15,008 bases of DNA from DATGKD01 sp035294855. Lineage in GTDB: Bacteria; Actinomycetota; Acidimicrobiia; Acidimicrobiales; UBA8190. The stretch is from the NCBI GenBank assembly GCA_035294855.1, contig DATGKD010000146.1:1-15008 (forward strand). The letters run 5' to 3'. Numbering within the stretch: the first letter of the stretch is position 1; each line of letters opens with the position of its first letter. The position numbers and the translations under genes were made by a program. Below the pieces are notes generated by a model, which made no database searches, had not been told where the DNA came from, and saw only the letters and a list, made by a program, of their open reading frames with translations. Positions 1-7,270 of the stretch are shown piece by piece.

Positions 1-410
1 GTCTCGGCCCGCACGCGTTGGCGGACGGCGTGCGCGATGTGCGGTGCAGGGCCGAACAGGTGGATCGCGCCGGCCACGTCCATGAACGCTTCGTCGATCG
101 ACACCCGCTCCACCGAGGGCGTGAAGTCGCGCAGGACGTCCATCACCTGGTCGCCCAGGCGCCGGTACGCGTCGAAGTGCCCACCCACGAACCGCAGTCC
201 CGGACACAGCCGCCGCGCCGTCCATCCGACCATCCCTGCTCGGACGCCGTAGGCCCGGGCTTCGTAGGACGCTGCGAGCACCACACCACCCCCCACGGCG
301 ATCGGTCGCCCGGCGAGGGAGGGGTCGAGCAGTTGCTCCACCGACGCGTAGAAGGCGTCGAGGTCGACGTGGAGGATCGTGGCCCGTGACGTACTGGGCA
401 CCGCAGCCAC
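1..410 (-). CDS. dinB: DNA polymerase IV (Y-family, DinB), N-terminal part
   Basis: Translesion DNA polymerase that copies across damaged template bases. The visible part (about 136 residues) covers the start of the palm and fingers: ILHVDLDAFYASVEQ near residue 17 carries the first metal-binding Asp and a Tyr at the steric-gate position, VVLAASYEARAYGVRAGM follows, and SIDEAFMDV near residue 112 carries the catalytic Asp-Glu pair. All catalytic residues expected in this part are present, so an ImuB-like inactive homologue is unlikely. The gene runs off the left edge, losing the thumb and little-finger domains. Two in-frame GTG codons, at 410 and 401, could be the start; there is no clear Shine-Dalgarno sequence. 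A LexA-type palindrome lies 6 bp upstream of the first GTG, so SOS control is likely. Family is certain; choice of start is not. Confidence 0.93.
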   Translation of the reverse strand, partial: MAAVPSTSRATILHVDLDAFYASVEQLLDPSLAGRPIAVGGGVVLAASYEARAYGVRAGMVGWTARRLCPGLRFVGGHFDAYRRLGDQVMDVLRDFTPSVERVSIDEAFMDVAGAIHLFGPAPHIAHAVRQRVRAE

Positions 411-414
411 CTTA
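409..414 (-). promoter_or_regulatory. Possible -10 element of dinB
   Basis: On the minus strand TAAGGT (a TANNNT hexamer) lies between the LexA box and the second GTG at 401. Transcription starting about 7 nt downstream would begin at or next to that GTG, giving a leaderless message. No convincing -35 is visible, and this reading would exclude the GTG at 410 as the start. Weak, position-based call. Confidence 0.3.
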
Positions 415-415
415 G

Positions 416-431
416 TCGAACAAGTGTTCGC
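416..431. promoter_or_regulatory. LexA (SOS) box of dinB
   Basis: The sequence TCGAACAAGTGTTCGC contains a perfect CGAAC-N4-GTTCG palindrome at 417-430. This matches the LexA operator known from Bacillus (CGAAC-N4-GTTCG) and mycobacteria (TCGAAC-N4-GTTCGA). It sits 6 bp from the first possible dinB start, where bound LexA would block the promoter, and dinB-type polymerases are classical SOS genes. Binding itself is inferred. Confidence 0.85.
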
Positions 432-553
432 CCCCTCCCGGCCGGCGGGCTCCGGTCACGCACGCAAGTTCCGCCACCTGTCTCACGACCAACGTCTCAC
501 GTCGCGACCGCCCGCTGGCCGAGGCTCCCGCCGCGGGGGCGACTCCCGCCAGC

Positions 554-577
554 GGCCAACCGGTCCGCCCGGTGGCC
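554..577 (-). terminator. Hairpin downstream of the GNAT gene
   Basis: An imperfect inverted repeat of about 9 G/C-rich base pairs with one bulged A and a 5-base loop lies roughly 30-55 nt after the GNAT stop codon, in the gap before dinB. It could end the alkyltransferase-like/GNAT transcript. There is no T-tract after it, so it is not a textbook intrinsic terminator. Confidence 0.35.
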
Positions 578-578
578 T

Positions 579-593
579 GACGTGGACCACGTC
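579..593. repeat. 15-bp perfect palindrome with central A
   Basis: GACGTGG and CCACGTC flank a single A. A one-base loop cannot form a good RNA hairpin, so this looks more like a dimeric protein-binding site than a terminator. It lies 15-29 bp past the GNAT stop codon and 169 bp or more from the dinB start. No regulator can be assigned. Confidence 0.4.
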
Positions 594-607
594 GTCACGA
601 CCTGACC

Positions 608-1111
608 TCAGGCGACGGGCTTGCGCATCGCGACCCGGGGCCCGAAGGCGTCGTCGCCGATCTCCTTCTCGTGTGCCCGGATGGCGGCCAGGCCCGACGA
701 CGGCGAGTCCACCACGGCGAATCCGAGACGCGCGTAGAAGGGCCCGTTCCAGGCCACGTCCGCGAATGTCGTGAGGGTCACGCCCGCCAGACCCTGCGAT
801 GCGGCCCACCGGCACACCGCACCGACGAGCGCCGTCCCCCGACCTTGCCTGCCGGCCTGGGGGAGGACCGACAGCTGCCACAGGTGGGCGTCACCGTCGA
901 CGACCTCGACGCAAGCGAAGCCGACGGGCGGTTCTCCGGAGACGAAGACCACCGCCGCCCGCTCGAGGTGGTTCTCCTCCTCGGACTCGGAGAACGGGCC
1001 GATGCCGATGTCCAAGAAGAGCTGCTCGGACGCGCGCTCGATGGCACGGAGCGCCTCGTACTCGTCGTGCCTCGCGACACGGATATCGGCGCCGGGACGA
1101 TCCCCTGTCAT
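608..1111 (-). CDS. GNAT-family N-acetyltransferase
   Basis: Predicted 167-residue cytoplasmic enzyme that transfers an acetyl group from acetyl-CoA to an amine. The GNAT core is visible: the central strand and acetyl-CoA loop (WQLSVLPQAGRQGRGTALV, residues 78-96, with the R/Q-x-x-G-x-G/A pyrophosphate-binding signature at RQGRGT), then the C-terminal NGPFYARLGFAVVD segment (residues 122-135) typical of the fold. The acceptor (small molecule, protein or antibiotic) cannot be told. The ATG overlaps the stop of the upstream alkyltransferase-like gene in an ATGA, so the two are almost certainly cotranscribed and translationally coupled. Family call is firm, substrate unknown. Confidence 0.9.
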   Translation of the reverse strand: MTGDRPGADIRVARHDEYEALRAIERASEQLFLDIGIGPFSESEEENHLERAAVVFVSGEPPVGFACVEVVDGDAHLWQLSVLPQAGRQGRGTALVGAVCRWAASQGLAGVTLTTFADVAWNGPFYARLGFAVVDSPSSGLAAIRAHEKEIGDDAFGPRVAMRKPVA

Positions 1112-1377
1112 CGAGCCACCACGCGCCCGTTTCGCACGCGCACGCCCTCGGCGCGCAACAGCCGGGCCTGGCGCGTGGCGATGTGCGGCGCGAACGTCCG
1201 GTCGGCGCGCACCACCCGGTGCCACGGCACGGCGGCGGGTGTCTCCGCCAGGTAGCGACCGACGAGGCGGGCCGAGCGGACCCCGGCCAGCGCGGCCACC
1301 TCGCCGTAGCTGCGCACTTCGCCCACCGGGATCGCTTCGATGACCTCGCGCAGGCGAGCCTCGGTCTCCCCGTCCAC
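1108..1377 (-). CDS. Alkyltransferase-like protein (ATL, MGMT-fold DNA-binding domain)
   Basis: An 89-residue single-domain protein of the O6-alkylguanine-DNA alkyltransferase C-terminal family. It shows the IPVGEVRSYGEVAALAG helix-turn-helix region (residues 15-32), the Arg-finger segment ARLVGRYL (36-43) and PWHRVV (51-56). In true MGMT/Ogt enzymes the last motif is PCHRV with the alkyl-accepting Cys; here it is Trp52, as in E. coli YbaZ and yeast Atl1. The protein should therefore bind O6-alkylguanine without repairing it, and by family knowledge would flag lesions for nucleotide excision repair. The GTG start is chosen because GGAGG lies 5 nt upstream and the length suits the family. The frame stays open upstream, with an ATG near 1464, but that extension has no family similarity that I recognise. 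It overlaps the next gene by 4 nt. Confidence 0.9.
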   Translation of the reverse strand: MDGETEARLREVIEAIPVGEVRSYGEVAALAGVRSARLVGRYLAETPAAVPWHRVVRADRTFAPHIATRQARLLRAEGVRVRNGRVVAR

Positions 1378-1382
1378 CCATG

Positions 1383-1387
1383 CCTCC
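1383..1387 (-). promoter_or_regulatory. Ribosome binding site deciding the ATL start
   Basis: GGAGG on the minus strand, 5 nt before the GTG at 1377. This supports the short 89-residue protein over the longer reading from 1464. Confidence 0.7.
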
Positions 1388-1569
1388 TGACCCGCACCCG
1401 GCCGGGCGAACGAGCTTCCTCGGATAGCATCGTCGCTCGGCGCGCCGGGAAGTCTGGTCGGCATCGATCCATCGATCCACCGAGCGATTGGTGCCGCATG
1501 TCTCACGCAGATCACAGGCCCGCAAACGGCCCGATGTGGCACGTCGCGTGGACGGCGCGCCGGTAGGCG

Positions 1570-3063
1570 ATGGCCGAACGCCTCGTCGCGAGGCCGCCAT
1601 CGCGGCTCGAGCCATCGCCGGGTGGACGGGTGCGGCGCCCGCGCCTCCCGGGATGGAGGCGCGAGGCGCTCCGCACGACGCTGTGGCTCGTCCCCATCGT
1701 GTGCGTGGTGGCCGCGGTGGTCCTCTTCGTGACCACCTACGAGCTCGACCAGGCGGTGTACCGGGGCTCGCTCGACCTCCCGTCGTGGATCAGGACCGGC
1801 AGTGCCGACGCCGGTCGTGCCGTCCTCATCGGCATCGCCGCGGCCGTGATCACCGTCGTCGGCGTCGTCTTCTCCATCACGATCCTGGCATTGACGCTCG
1901 CATCGCAGCAGTTCGGGCCGCGCATGCTGCGGACGTTCATCCGGGACCTGGGCACCCAGGTGACGCTCGGGGTCTTCGTGGCGTCGTTCGTGTACGCCGT
2001 GCTGGCGCTGGGGTCGATCACCGAGGGGAGCCACGGGCACCCGGCTTTCGTGCCCCATATCAGCATCACGATCGCCGAGTTCCTCATGTTCCTCGACATC
2101 GCGTTCCTCATCTACTTCATCCATCACATCGCGGTGACGATCCAGCTGCCCGAGGTCATCGCCACGATCGCGGGCGATCTGGGGCGTGCCATCGACGAGA
2201 CACTCCCCGAGCCCCTCTCGCGGGTGACGACGGGTGCCGCGGCGTCGGACGAGCGTGGGCCCACCGTCGCCGAGTTGTCCGACCTCCTCGACACCGAGGG
2301 CCTCATCATCCCGGCCACCCGCAGCGGCTACCTCCAGTTCGTCGGCTACGCCCAGCTGCTCGCCATCGCCGAGGGAACCGACACCGTCATCCGCCTCGTC
2401 AACCGGCCGGGACACTTCGTCCTCGCCGGTCGGCCGCTCGCCTGGGTGTGGCCGGCGGCGCGTGCCGAGGAAGTCCGAAGCGCCTTGGCGAGCGCGCACA
2501 TCACCGGTCCGCAACGCACGCTGGCGCAGGATCCGGTGTTCCCCATCGACCAGTTGGTCGAGATCGCCATCCGGGCACTGTCGCCGGCGGTGAACGACAC
2601 CTTCACCGCGCTCACCTGCATCGACTGGCTGTCTGACGGGCTGTCCAACATCTCGGGACGGCACTTCGTCGAGGGCGTCTACCGTGACCGAGCCGGGGTG
2701 ATCAGGCTCATCGAGCCCGATCCGAGCTACGCCCGGATGGTGAACCGGGCGGTCGACAAGGTCCGCCAGGCGGCCCGGGGCATGCCGGCCGTCCTCATCA
2801 GGCTGATGGACGCCCTGGCGAACGTGGCGGAATACACCATCTCCGCCGAGCAGCGGCAGGTGCTGCGGCGGGAGGCGGACATGGTCCTGCGAGCGTCGGT
2901 CGAGTCCATCGTGGTCCCGGAGGACCTCTCCGATCTGAAGCGGCGGTACGCCCGCTTCGAGCAGATCGTCAACTCCCTGGACTCGGGGGTGGGCGCCCCC
3001 CGGTCCTGGCCGAAAGCGGTCGTCGGCGCCCGCGCGAAGGGCGGTTCCGGACCGGGTGGCTGA
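1570..3063 (+). CDS. DUF2254 family membrane protein
   Basis: A 497-residue integral membrane protein of the uncharacterised DUF2254 (COG4325) family. Residues 1-35 are basic and Pro/Arg-rich. Four transmembrane segments lie at about 37-55, 83-110, 132-151 and 166-188, including the typical FSITILALTLASQQFGPRML stretch (101-120). The remaining 300 residues are soluble and contain the family-typical RALSPAVNDTFTALTCIDWL region (336-355). It ends in a Gly/Pro-rich tail and is somewhat long for the family as I know it. An in-frame TAG at 1564-1566 makes the ATG at 1570 the first possible start; the ribosome binding site is poor, and a GTG at 1630 is an alternative. It stands alone, divergent from the ATL/GNAT pair. 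The function of the family is unknown. Confidence 0.9.
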   Translation: MAERLVARPPSRLEPSPGGRVRRPRLPGWRREALRTTLWLVPIVCVVAAVVLFVTTYELDQAVYRGSLDLPSWIRTGSADAGRAVLIGIAAAVITVVGVVFSITILALTLASQQFGPRMLRTFIRDLGTQVTLGVFVASFVYAVLALGSITEGSHGHPAFVPHISITIAEFLMFLDIAFLIYFIHHIAVTIQLPEVIATIAGDLGRAIDETLPEPLSRVTTGAAASDERGPTVAELSDLLDTEGLIIPATRSGYLQFVGYAQLLAIAEGTDTVIRLVNRPGHFVLAGRPLAWVWPAARAEEVRSALASAHITGPQRTLAQDPVFPIDQLVEIAIRALSPAVNDTFTALTCIDWLSDGLSNISGRHFVEGVYRDRAGVIRLIEPDPSYARMVNRAVDKVRQAARGMPAVLIRLMDALANVAEYTISAEQRQVLRREADMVLRASVESIVVPEDLSDLKRRYARFEQIVNSLDSGVGAPRSWPKAVVGARAKGGSGPGG

Positions 3064-3115
3064 CACGCTCGCCCCGCGTGACGAGGAGCGCCCGGCGAAT
3101 CCGCCCCGCCGGGAA

Positions 3116-3141
3116 TGTCGATTTCCCTCCTGCGGTTCGTC
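3116..3141 (+). promoter_or_regulatory. Candidate ECF-type promoter of the first MFS gene
   Basis: TGTCGA (3116-3121), a 16-bp spacer and CGTC (3138-3141), about 60 bp before the MFS start codon. The -35 is also preceded by GGGAA, giving a GGAAT-like ECF -35. The pattern resembles the promoter described for ECF42 sigma factors (TGTCGA and CG[A/T]C), and a matching site precedes the ECF42 operon in this window. No competing SigA-type promoter stands out in the gap. Inferred from pattern only. Confidence 0.45.
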
Positions 3142-3188
3142 GTCCTATGCGGAGGGCGCCGACAGCCGCCCGTGGAACGACGCACCAG

Positions 3189-3195
3189 AAGGGAG
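3189..3195 (+). promoter_or_regulatory. Ribosome binding site of the first MFS gene
   Basis: AAGGGAG with 8 nt before the ATG at 3204. The same frame is open back to an ATG at 3078, but that would add 42 residues unlike an MFS N-terminus, so this site fixes the start. Confidence 0.65.
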
Positions 3196-3203
3196 ATCGT
3201 CTC

Positions 3204-4688
3204 ATGGTCGGTAGGGTCGAACCGAGGGAGTCGGCGTCGACATCGCGCAAGTGGCTCGCGCTGGTCGTCATCTGCGCGGCCCAGTTCATGGTGGTGCTCG
3301 ACGTCTCGATCATCAACGTCGCGCTGCCGTCCATCCAGCGGCACCTGCGCTTCGCCGAACGAAACCTGCTGTGGGTGCTGAACGCCTACACGCTCGTCTT
3401 CGGCGGATTCCTCATGCTGGGCGGACGGGTCGCGGACCGGCTGGGTCGACGGCGGGTGTTCGTCACCGGGGTGGTGCTGTTCTCCGTCGCCTCGCTCTTC
3501 TGCGGATTGGCGACGAGCTCCGGCTGGCTGGTGGCGTCCCGCGCCGTGCAGGGACTGGGCGCGGCGATCGCCTCGCCGGCCGCCCTGTCGATCCTGACCG
3601 TCACGTTCGACGAGGGCCGGGAGCGCAACACCGCCCTCAGCGTGTGGGGAGCCATCGCCGGGGCGGGAGGAGCCTTCGGCGTCCTCCTCGGCGGGATCCT
3701 CACCCAGGAGGTCGGGTGGTCGTGGATCTTCTTCGTCAACGTGCCCATCGGTGCCCTCGTCGTGCTGGCGAGCTACCTCGTGGTGGCACCGTCGCGTCCC
3801 GAGAAGCGGGTGGGAGGCTTCGACATCCCCGGCGCGCTGACGGTCACCGGCAGCCTCGTGCTGCTCGTCCTCGCGCTCGTCCAGAGCGACACGTGGGGCT
3901 GGTCGTCGGCCAAGACCATCGGGATCCTGGTGGCGTCCGCCGTCCTCATGGTCGCGTTCCTCGCTTTCGAGGTGCGCAGTCGCCGGCCGCTCGTGCCCCT
4001 GTCGATCTTCGGGAACCGGAGCCTGTCGGGATCGAACGTCGTGGCGCTCATCCTGGGCGCGTCGATCTTCTCCATGTTCTATTTCCTGTCGCTGTACTTG
4101 CAGCAGGTGCTCGGGTACTCGGCGCTCAAGACGGGCATCGGCTACCTGAGCATCGCGGGGGCGATCATCGTGGCCGCCAGCATGGCCGAGGTCCTCGTTC
4201 GGGCCGTCGGGGTGCGTGCCGTCCTCGTGACCGGGATGCTCTTCGCCGCCGGTGGCCTCGTCTATTTCAGCCAGATCGGCGTCCACGGCAGCTACGTGGG
4301 GACACTCTTGCCGGGCTTCATCCTGGCGGGCGTGGGCCTCGGGCTGTCGTTCGTGCCGGTGACGATCGGTGCCGTGAGCGGCGTGGCGGCGGAGGACGCC
4401 GGCGTCGCGTCGGGCCTCATCAACACGACCCAACAGGTGGGTGGGGCGCTCGGCGTCGCGGTGCTGTCGACGATCGCGGTGTCGGCCATCACGCGGTTCA
4501 CCATCGCCAACGCGCGCACCGCGCATCTGACGCAGGCGGCATTGACGCACGGCTTCTCGATCGCCTTCTGGGGCGGCGCCGTGCTCGCCGCCGTCGGCGC
4601 CGTGGTGGCGCTGGTCGGCCTGCAACGGCTGCCGGGGCGCGAGACGTCAGCGGTGGCGCCCGCTGAGCTCGTGACCCAGGAAGCCTGA
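3204..4688 (+). CDS. DHA2-family MFS drug exporter (EmrB/QacA type)
   Basis: A 494-residue inner-membrane transporter that should expel hydrophobic or cationic compounds in exchange for protons. The DHA2 (14-TM) marks are clear: motif D1 LDVSIINVALP (residues 32-42) in TM1, motif A GGRVADRLGRRRVF (73-86) in the TM2-TM3 loop, the R-x-x-Q-G-x-G motif RAVQGLGAA (113-121) in TM4, and antiporter motif C in TM5 (GAIAGAGGAFGVLLGG, 149-164). The length fits 14 segments. No regulator gene is adjacent and the pump is a single gene; the ECF-type promoter candidate upstream hints at stress control. It ends 35 bp from the oppositely oriented ABC permease. Family certain, substrate unknown. Confidence 0.93.
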   Translation: MVGRVEPRESASTSRKWLALVVICAAQFMVVLDVSIINVALPSIQRHLRFAERNLLWVLNAYTLVFGGFLMLGGRVADRLGRRRVFVTGVVLFSVASLFCGLATSSGWLVASRAVQGLGAAIASPAALSILTVTFDEGRERNTALSVWGAIAGAGGAFGVLLGGILTQEVGWSWIFFVNVPIGALVVLASYLVVAPSRPEKRVGGFDIPGALTVTGSLVLLVLALVQSDTWGWSSAKTIGILVASAVLMVAFLAFEVRSRRPLVPLSIFGNRSLSGSNVVALILGASIFSMFYFLSLYLQQVLGYSALKTGIGYLSIAGAIIVAASMAEVLVRAVGVRAVLVTGMLFAAGGLVYFSQIGVHGSYVGTLLPGFILAGVGLGLSFVPVTIGAVSGVAAEDAGVASGLINTTQQVGGALGVAVLSTIAVSAITRFTIANARTAHLTQAALTHGFSIAFWGGAVLAAVGAVVALVGLQRLPGRETSAVAPAELVTQEA

Positions 4689-4723
4689 CGCTCGAGCCTC
4701 GCTCGCAAAGCGGCGCCCGAGTC

Positions 4724-7270
4724 CTACTGCAGCGCGATCGCCTCGAGGACGTTCAGGCGCGCGGCGCGGCGCGCCGGCAGGGCCGCGGCGGCGACGCCCG
4801 CCAGACCCGCCAGCACGACGAGCGACACCAACGTGCCGACCGGAATCGACAGGACGAAACCCGACGATGCCAACGGGCGGGTGATGACCACGGCGAAGAG
4901 GATCCCCACCACGAGGCCGATGACGGCGCCGATCAGCGCGGTGATCAACGACTCGTAGCGGATCATCTGCCGGACCTGGCGTCGGCTGGTGCCGACGGCG
5001 CGCAGCATCCCGAGCTCGCGGGTGCGCTCGTAGATCGACAGGATCAAGGTGTTCACGATGCCGAAGAGCGAGACCACGACGGCCAGTGTGAGCAGCGCAT
5101 AGATGAGCCCGAGCAGGGTGTTCACCTGCTGCGCCTGGCTCTTCTTGAACTGCGCGGCGGTCTGGGACTCGGCCTGCGGGAACCGCGTCCGAAGGAGACG
5201 GTTCACCACCGGCTGGACCTGGGCATTGGTGACGCCGGGGGCGAAGGCGAGGAAGTCGACGGCATCGTCGCGCTGGCCGAACGCGGACTGCGCCAAGGAG
5301 CGGTTGACCGTGAGCGTTCCGAGGAGGCGGGCGTTGTCGGTGGCGATGCCGGTGACGACGAGGTGCAACTTCGTCCCCGTCGGCGTGAGGACCCCGAGAC
5401 GCGAGCCGATCCGGAAGTTGTTGTCGGAGGCGTAGCGCTGTGTCAGCACCACGCCGGTCGAACCGAGGTCGGTGACCGAGCGGGCGGACCCGGAATTCCA
5501 TGTCACCTTGTAGACGGCGTTGAACGACGCCGGGTCGATGCCGGTCACCGCCGGCGTTCCTGAAACGTTGGTCACGTGAGCCTCGGAGAAGGACACCGGT
5601 GCGACCGTGCGGACCCCCGGCACCCGGCCGAGTGCCGGCACGAGGGCCGCCGGGATCCCCTGGTTCGACGCGGTCTGGCTGTTCTGCACGATCAGGTTGC
5701 CGGCGAACGACGCGTCCACGGCACGATCGATGCTCGCCTTCGTGCCCGCCGCCACGACCGACACGAACGTGACGAGCGCCAAGCCGATCATGAGGGCCGC
5801 GGCGGTGACCGCGGTGCGCCCCGGCTGGCGCTGGGCGTTGTCGCGCGCCAGCCGCCCGGTGATGCCCCGCCACACCACGAGCACCGACAGCCAGCCGGCG
5901 AGGGCAGGGACGAACCGCGGGCTGAGGGCGGCCACGGCGACGAACACGAGCAGCGCGCCGATGCCGAGGAGGAGCGCGCCGCTCGCGCCGATCAGGCCGC
6001 TCACGATGAGAGCGATGCCGGCGGCGAGGGCGACGAACGTGACGGGCAACGCGTAGCGGCTGAGCCGACCTCCTTCGATCTCCACCCCCTCGCGCAGCGC
6101 GGCCACGGGGGGGACGCGCGTGGCCCGCAAGGCGGGGGCGAGCCCGGCGACGAGCGTGACGAGCGTGCCCACCAACACCGACACGATCACGGTGCGGGTC
6201 TCGAGCACCGTGCCCCGGTCCGGGAGATCCGCGCCGAAGCTCTTCAAGAGCTGGTCGAGACCCGGGGCCGCCACCAGGCCGAGCCCGAGCCCGAGGAGGG
6301 AGCCCGTGACGCCGAGCAGGAGGCTCTCGCCCACCACCGAGCCCAGGACCTGACGTCGGGAGGCGCCCAGGGTGCGCAGCAGTCCGAACTCCCGGGCCCG
6401 CTGCGCGACCGTGATCGAGAACGTGTTGAAGATGATGAACGCGCCGACGAAGAGCGCCACGTAGGCGAAGACGAGAAGGAACGTCTGCAGGAATCCCAGG
6501 TTCGACGCCAGGTCCGAGCTGCTCTTGGCCGCCTGCTGCGTCCCGGTGCGCACGTCGACGCGCCGTGGGAGGGCGGCGCGGATGCGCGCCGCCAGCTGCG
6601 ACGGGGTGACGCCGGGCGTGGCGGCCACGTCGATCTCGTCGAACCGGCCGGCTTCGCCCGTCACCTGCTGGGCCTCGGGCGGCGTCATGACGACGGCCCC
6701 GGCGCCGCCGAAGGAGACGGCCCCGGCGAAGGTGACGATCCCGACGATCCTGTCCTGCACGGTGGCGCCCGATCCCGCCACCTTGAGGACGTCGCCGACG
6801 CGCAGGTGGTAGCGGTCGGAGGTGGCCTGGTCCAGGGCGAGCGTCCCCGGCCGGCTGGGGAACTTCCCCCGCAGGACGTCGAACGACTCGAAGGGCGCGG
6901 GCTCGAGCGCCGACACGAAGCTGGGCGCGCGCGTGTTGAGCCGCTTGCCCGAGGCGTCGAACAAGACGCCGAGCTGGAAGATGCCGGTGGCGGCTTTCTG
7001 CACGCCGGGCACGGCCCGGACCCTGGCCAGCATGGCGTCGGTGATGGGTGAGGTCTGCGCCTGGTTGTTGGTGCCCAGGACGGCGTGCGGGGTCACGACG
7101 ACGGCGTTGCCCTGGTTGGCGACCTTGAAGATCCCCGCGAACGAAGCGTTGATGGTGTCGGTGAGCACGTAGGTCCCGGCCATCAGCGTGACGCCCAGCG
7201 TGATGGCGATCACGGTGAGCAGGACGCGCACCTTGCGGGCGACGATGCCGCGCCACAGGACGCGTGCCAT
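4724..7270 (-). CDS. ABC transporter permease with two FtsX domains
   Basis: An 848-residue membrane subunit built as two tandem MacB-PCD/FtsX modules, giving about ten transmembrane segments: TM1 at about 14-34, an extracytoplasmic domain (about 40-255), three TMs at 262-285, 311-336 and 358-382, a hydrophobic linker of two TMs (407-460), then a second module with a TM at 485-508, an extracytoplasmic domain (515-710) and three TMs (715-742, 770-796, 808-832). FtsX coupling motifs appear twice, REFGLLRTLGASRRQV (293-308) and RELGMLRAVGTSRRQV (751-766), where the ATPase docks. Such proteins act mechanically on envelope substrates (lipoproteins, peptides, antimicrobials) rather than through a channel. 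The ATG overlaps the ATPase stop by one base (TGATG), so expression is coupled. The substrate is unknown; there is no membrane-fusion partner nearby. Confidence 0.94.
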   Translation of the reverse strand: MARVLWRGIVARKVRVLLTVIAITLGVTLMAGTYVLTDTINASFAGIFKVANQGNAVVVTPHAVLGTNNQAQTSPITDAMLARVRAVPGVQKAATGIFQLGVLFDASGKRLNTRAPSFVSALEPAPFESFDVLRGKFPSRPGTLALDQATSDRYHLRVGDVLKVAGSGATVQDRIVGIVTFAGAVSFGGAGAVVMTPPEAQQVTGEAGRFDEIDVAATPGVTPSQLAARIRAALPRRVDVRTGTQQAAKSSSDLASNLGFLQTFLLVFAYVALFVGAFIIFNTFSITVAQRAREFGLLRTLGASRRQVLGSVVGESLLLGVTGSLLGLGLGLVAAPGLDQLLKSFGADLPDRGTVLETRTVIVSVLVGTLVTLVAGLAPALRATRVPPVAALREGVEIEGGRLSRYALPVTFVALAAGIALIVSGLIGASGALLLGIGALLVFVAVAALSPRFVPALAGWLSVLVVWRGITGRLARDNAQRQPGRTAVTAAALMIGLALVTFVSVVAAGTKASIDRAVDASFAGNLIVQNSQTASNQGIPAALVPALGRVPGVRTVAPVSFSEAHVTNVSGTPAVTGIDPASFNAVYKVTWNSGSARSVTDLGSTGVVLTQRYASDNNFRIGSRLGVLTPTGTKLHLVVTGIATDNARLLGTLTVNRSLAQSAFGQRDDAVDFLAFAPGVTNAQVQPVVNRLLRTRFPQAESQTAAQFKKSQAQQVNTLLGLIYALLTLAVVVSLFGIVNTLILSIYERTRELGMLRAVGTSRRQVRQMIRYESLITALIGAVIGLVVGILFAVVITRPLASSGFVLSIPVGTLVSLVVLAGLAGVAAAALPARRAARLNVLEAIALQ

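Noticed and set aside
1378..1464. Longer ATL protein starting at ATG 1464
   Set aside because: The added 29 residues have no similarity to the family as I know it, and a good GGAGG precedes the GTG at 1377.
1463..1478. Tandem ATCGATCC x2 between the divergent ATL and DUF2254 genes
   Set aside because: Only two short copies; no link to a promoter element can be shown.
1108..3066. Long minus-strand open frame of about 650 codons running through the DUF2254 gene into the ATL gene
   Set aside because: Only its last 89 codons are a real gene; the rest is antisense to a clear membrane-protein gene and has the Arg/Asp/His-rich make-up of a GC-rich shadow frame.
2727..4625. Minus-strand open frame of 632 codons opposite the DUF2254 and first MFS genes
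   Set aside because: Very high in Arg, His, Asp and Gln with no domain, lying opposite two well-supported genes; a codon-bias artefact.
4689..4723. Possible bidirectional terminator between the convergent MFS and ABC permease genes
   Set aside because: Only 4-bp stems could be drawn and there is no T-tract on either strand.
5576..7051. Plus-strand open frame of 491 codons opposite the ABC permease
   Set aside because: Low-complexity Arg/Glu/His/Asp composition and no motif; the permease on the other strand has two intact FtsX modules.
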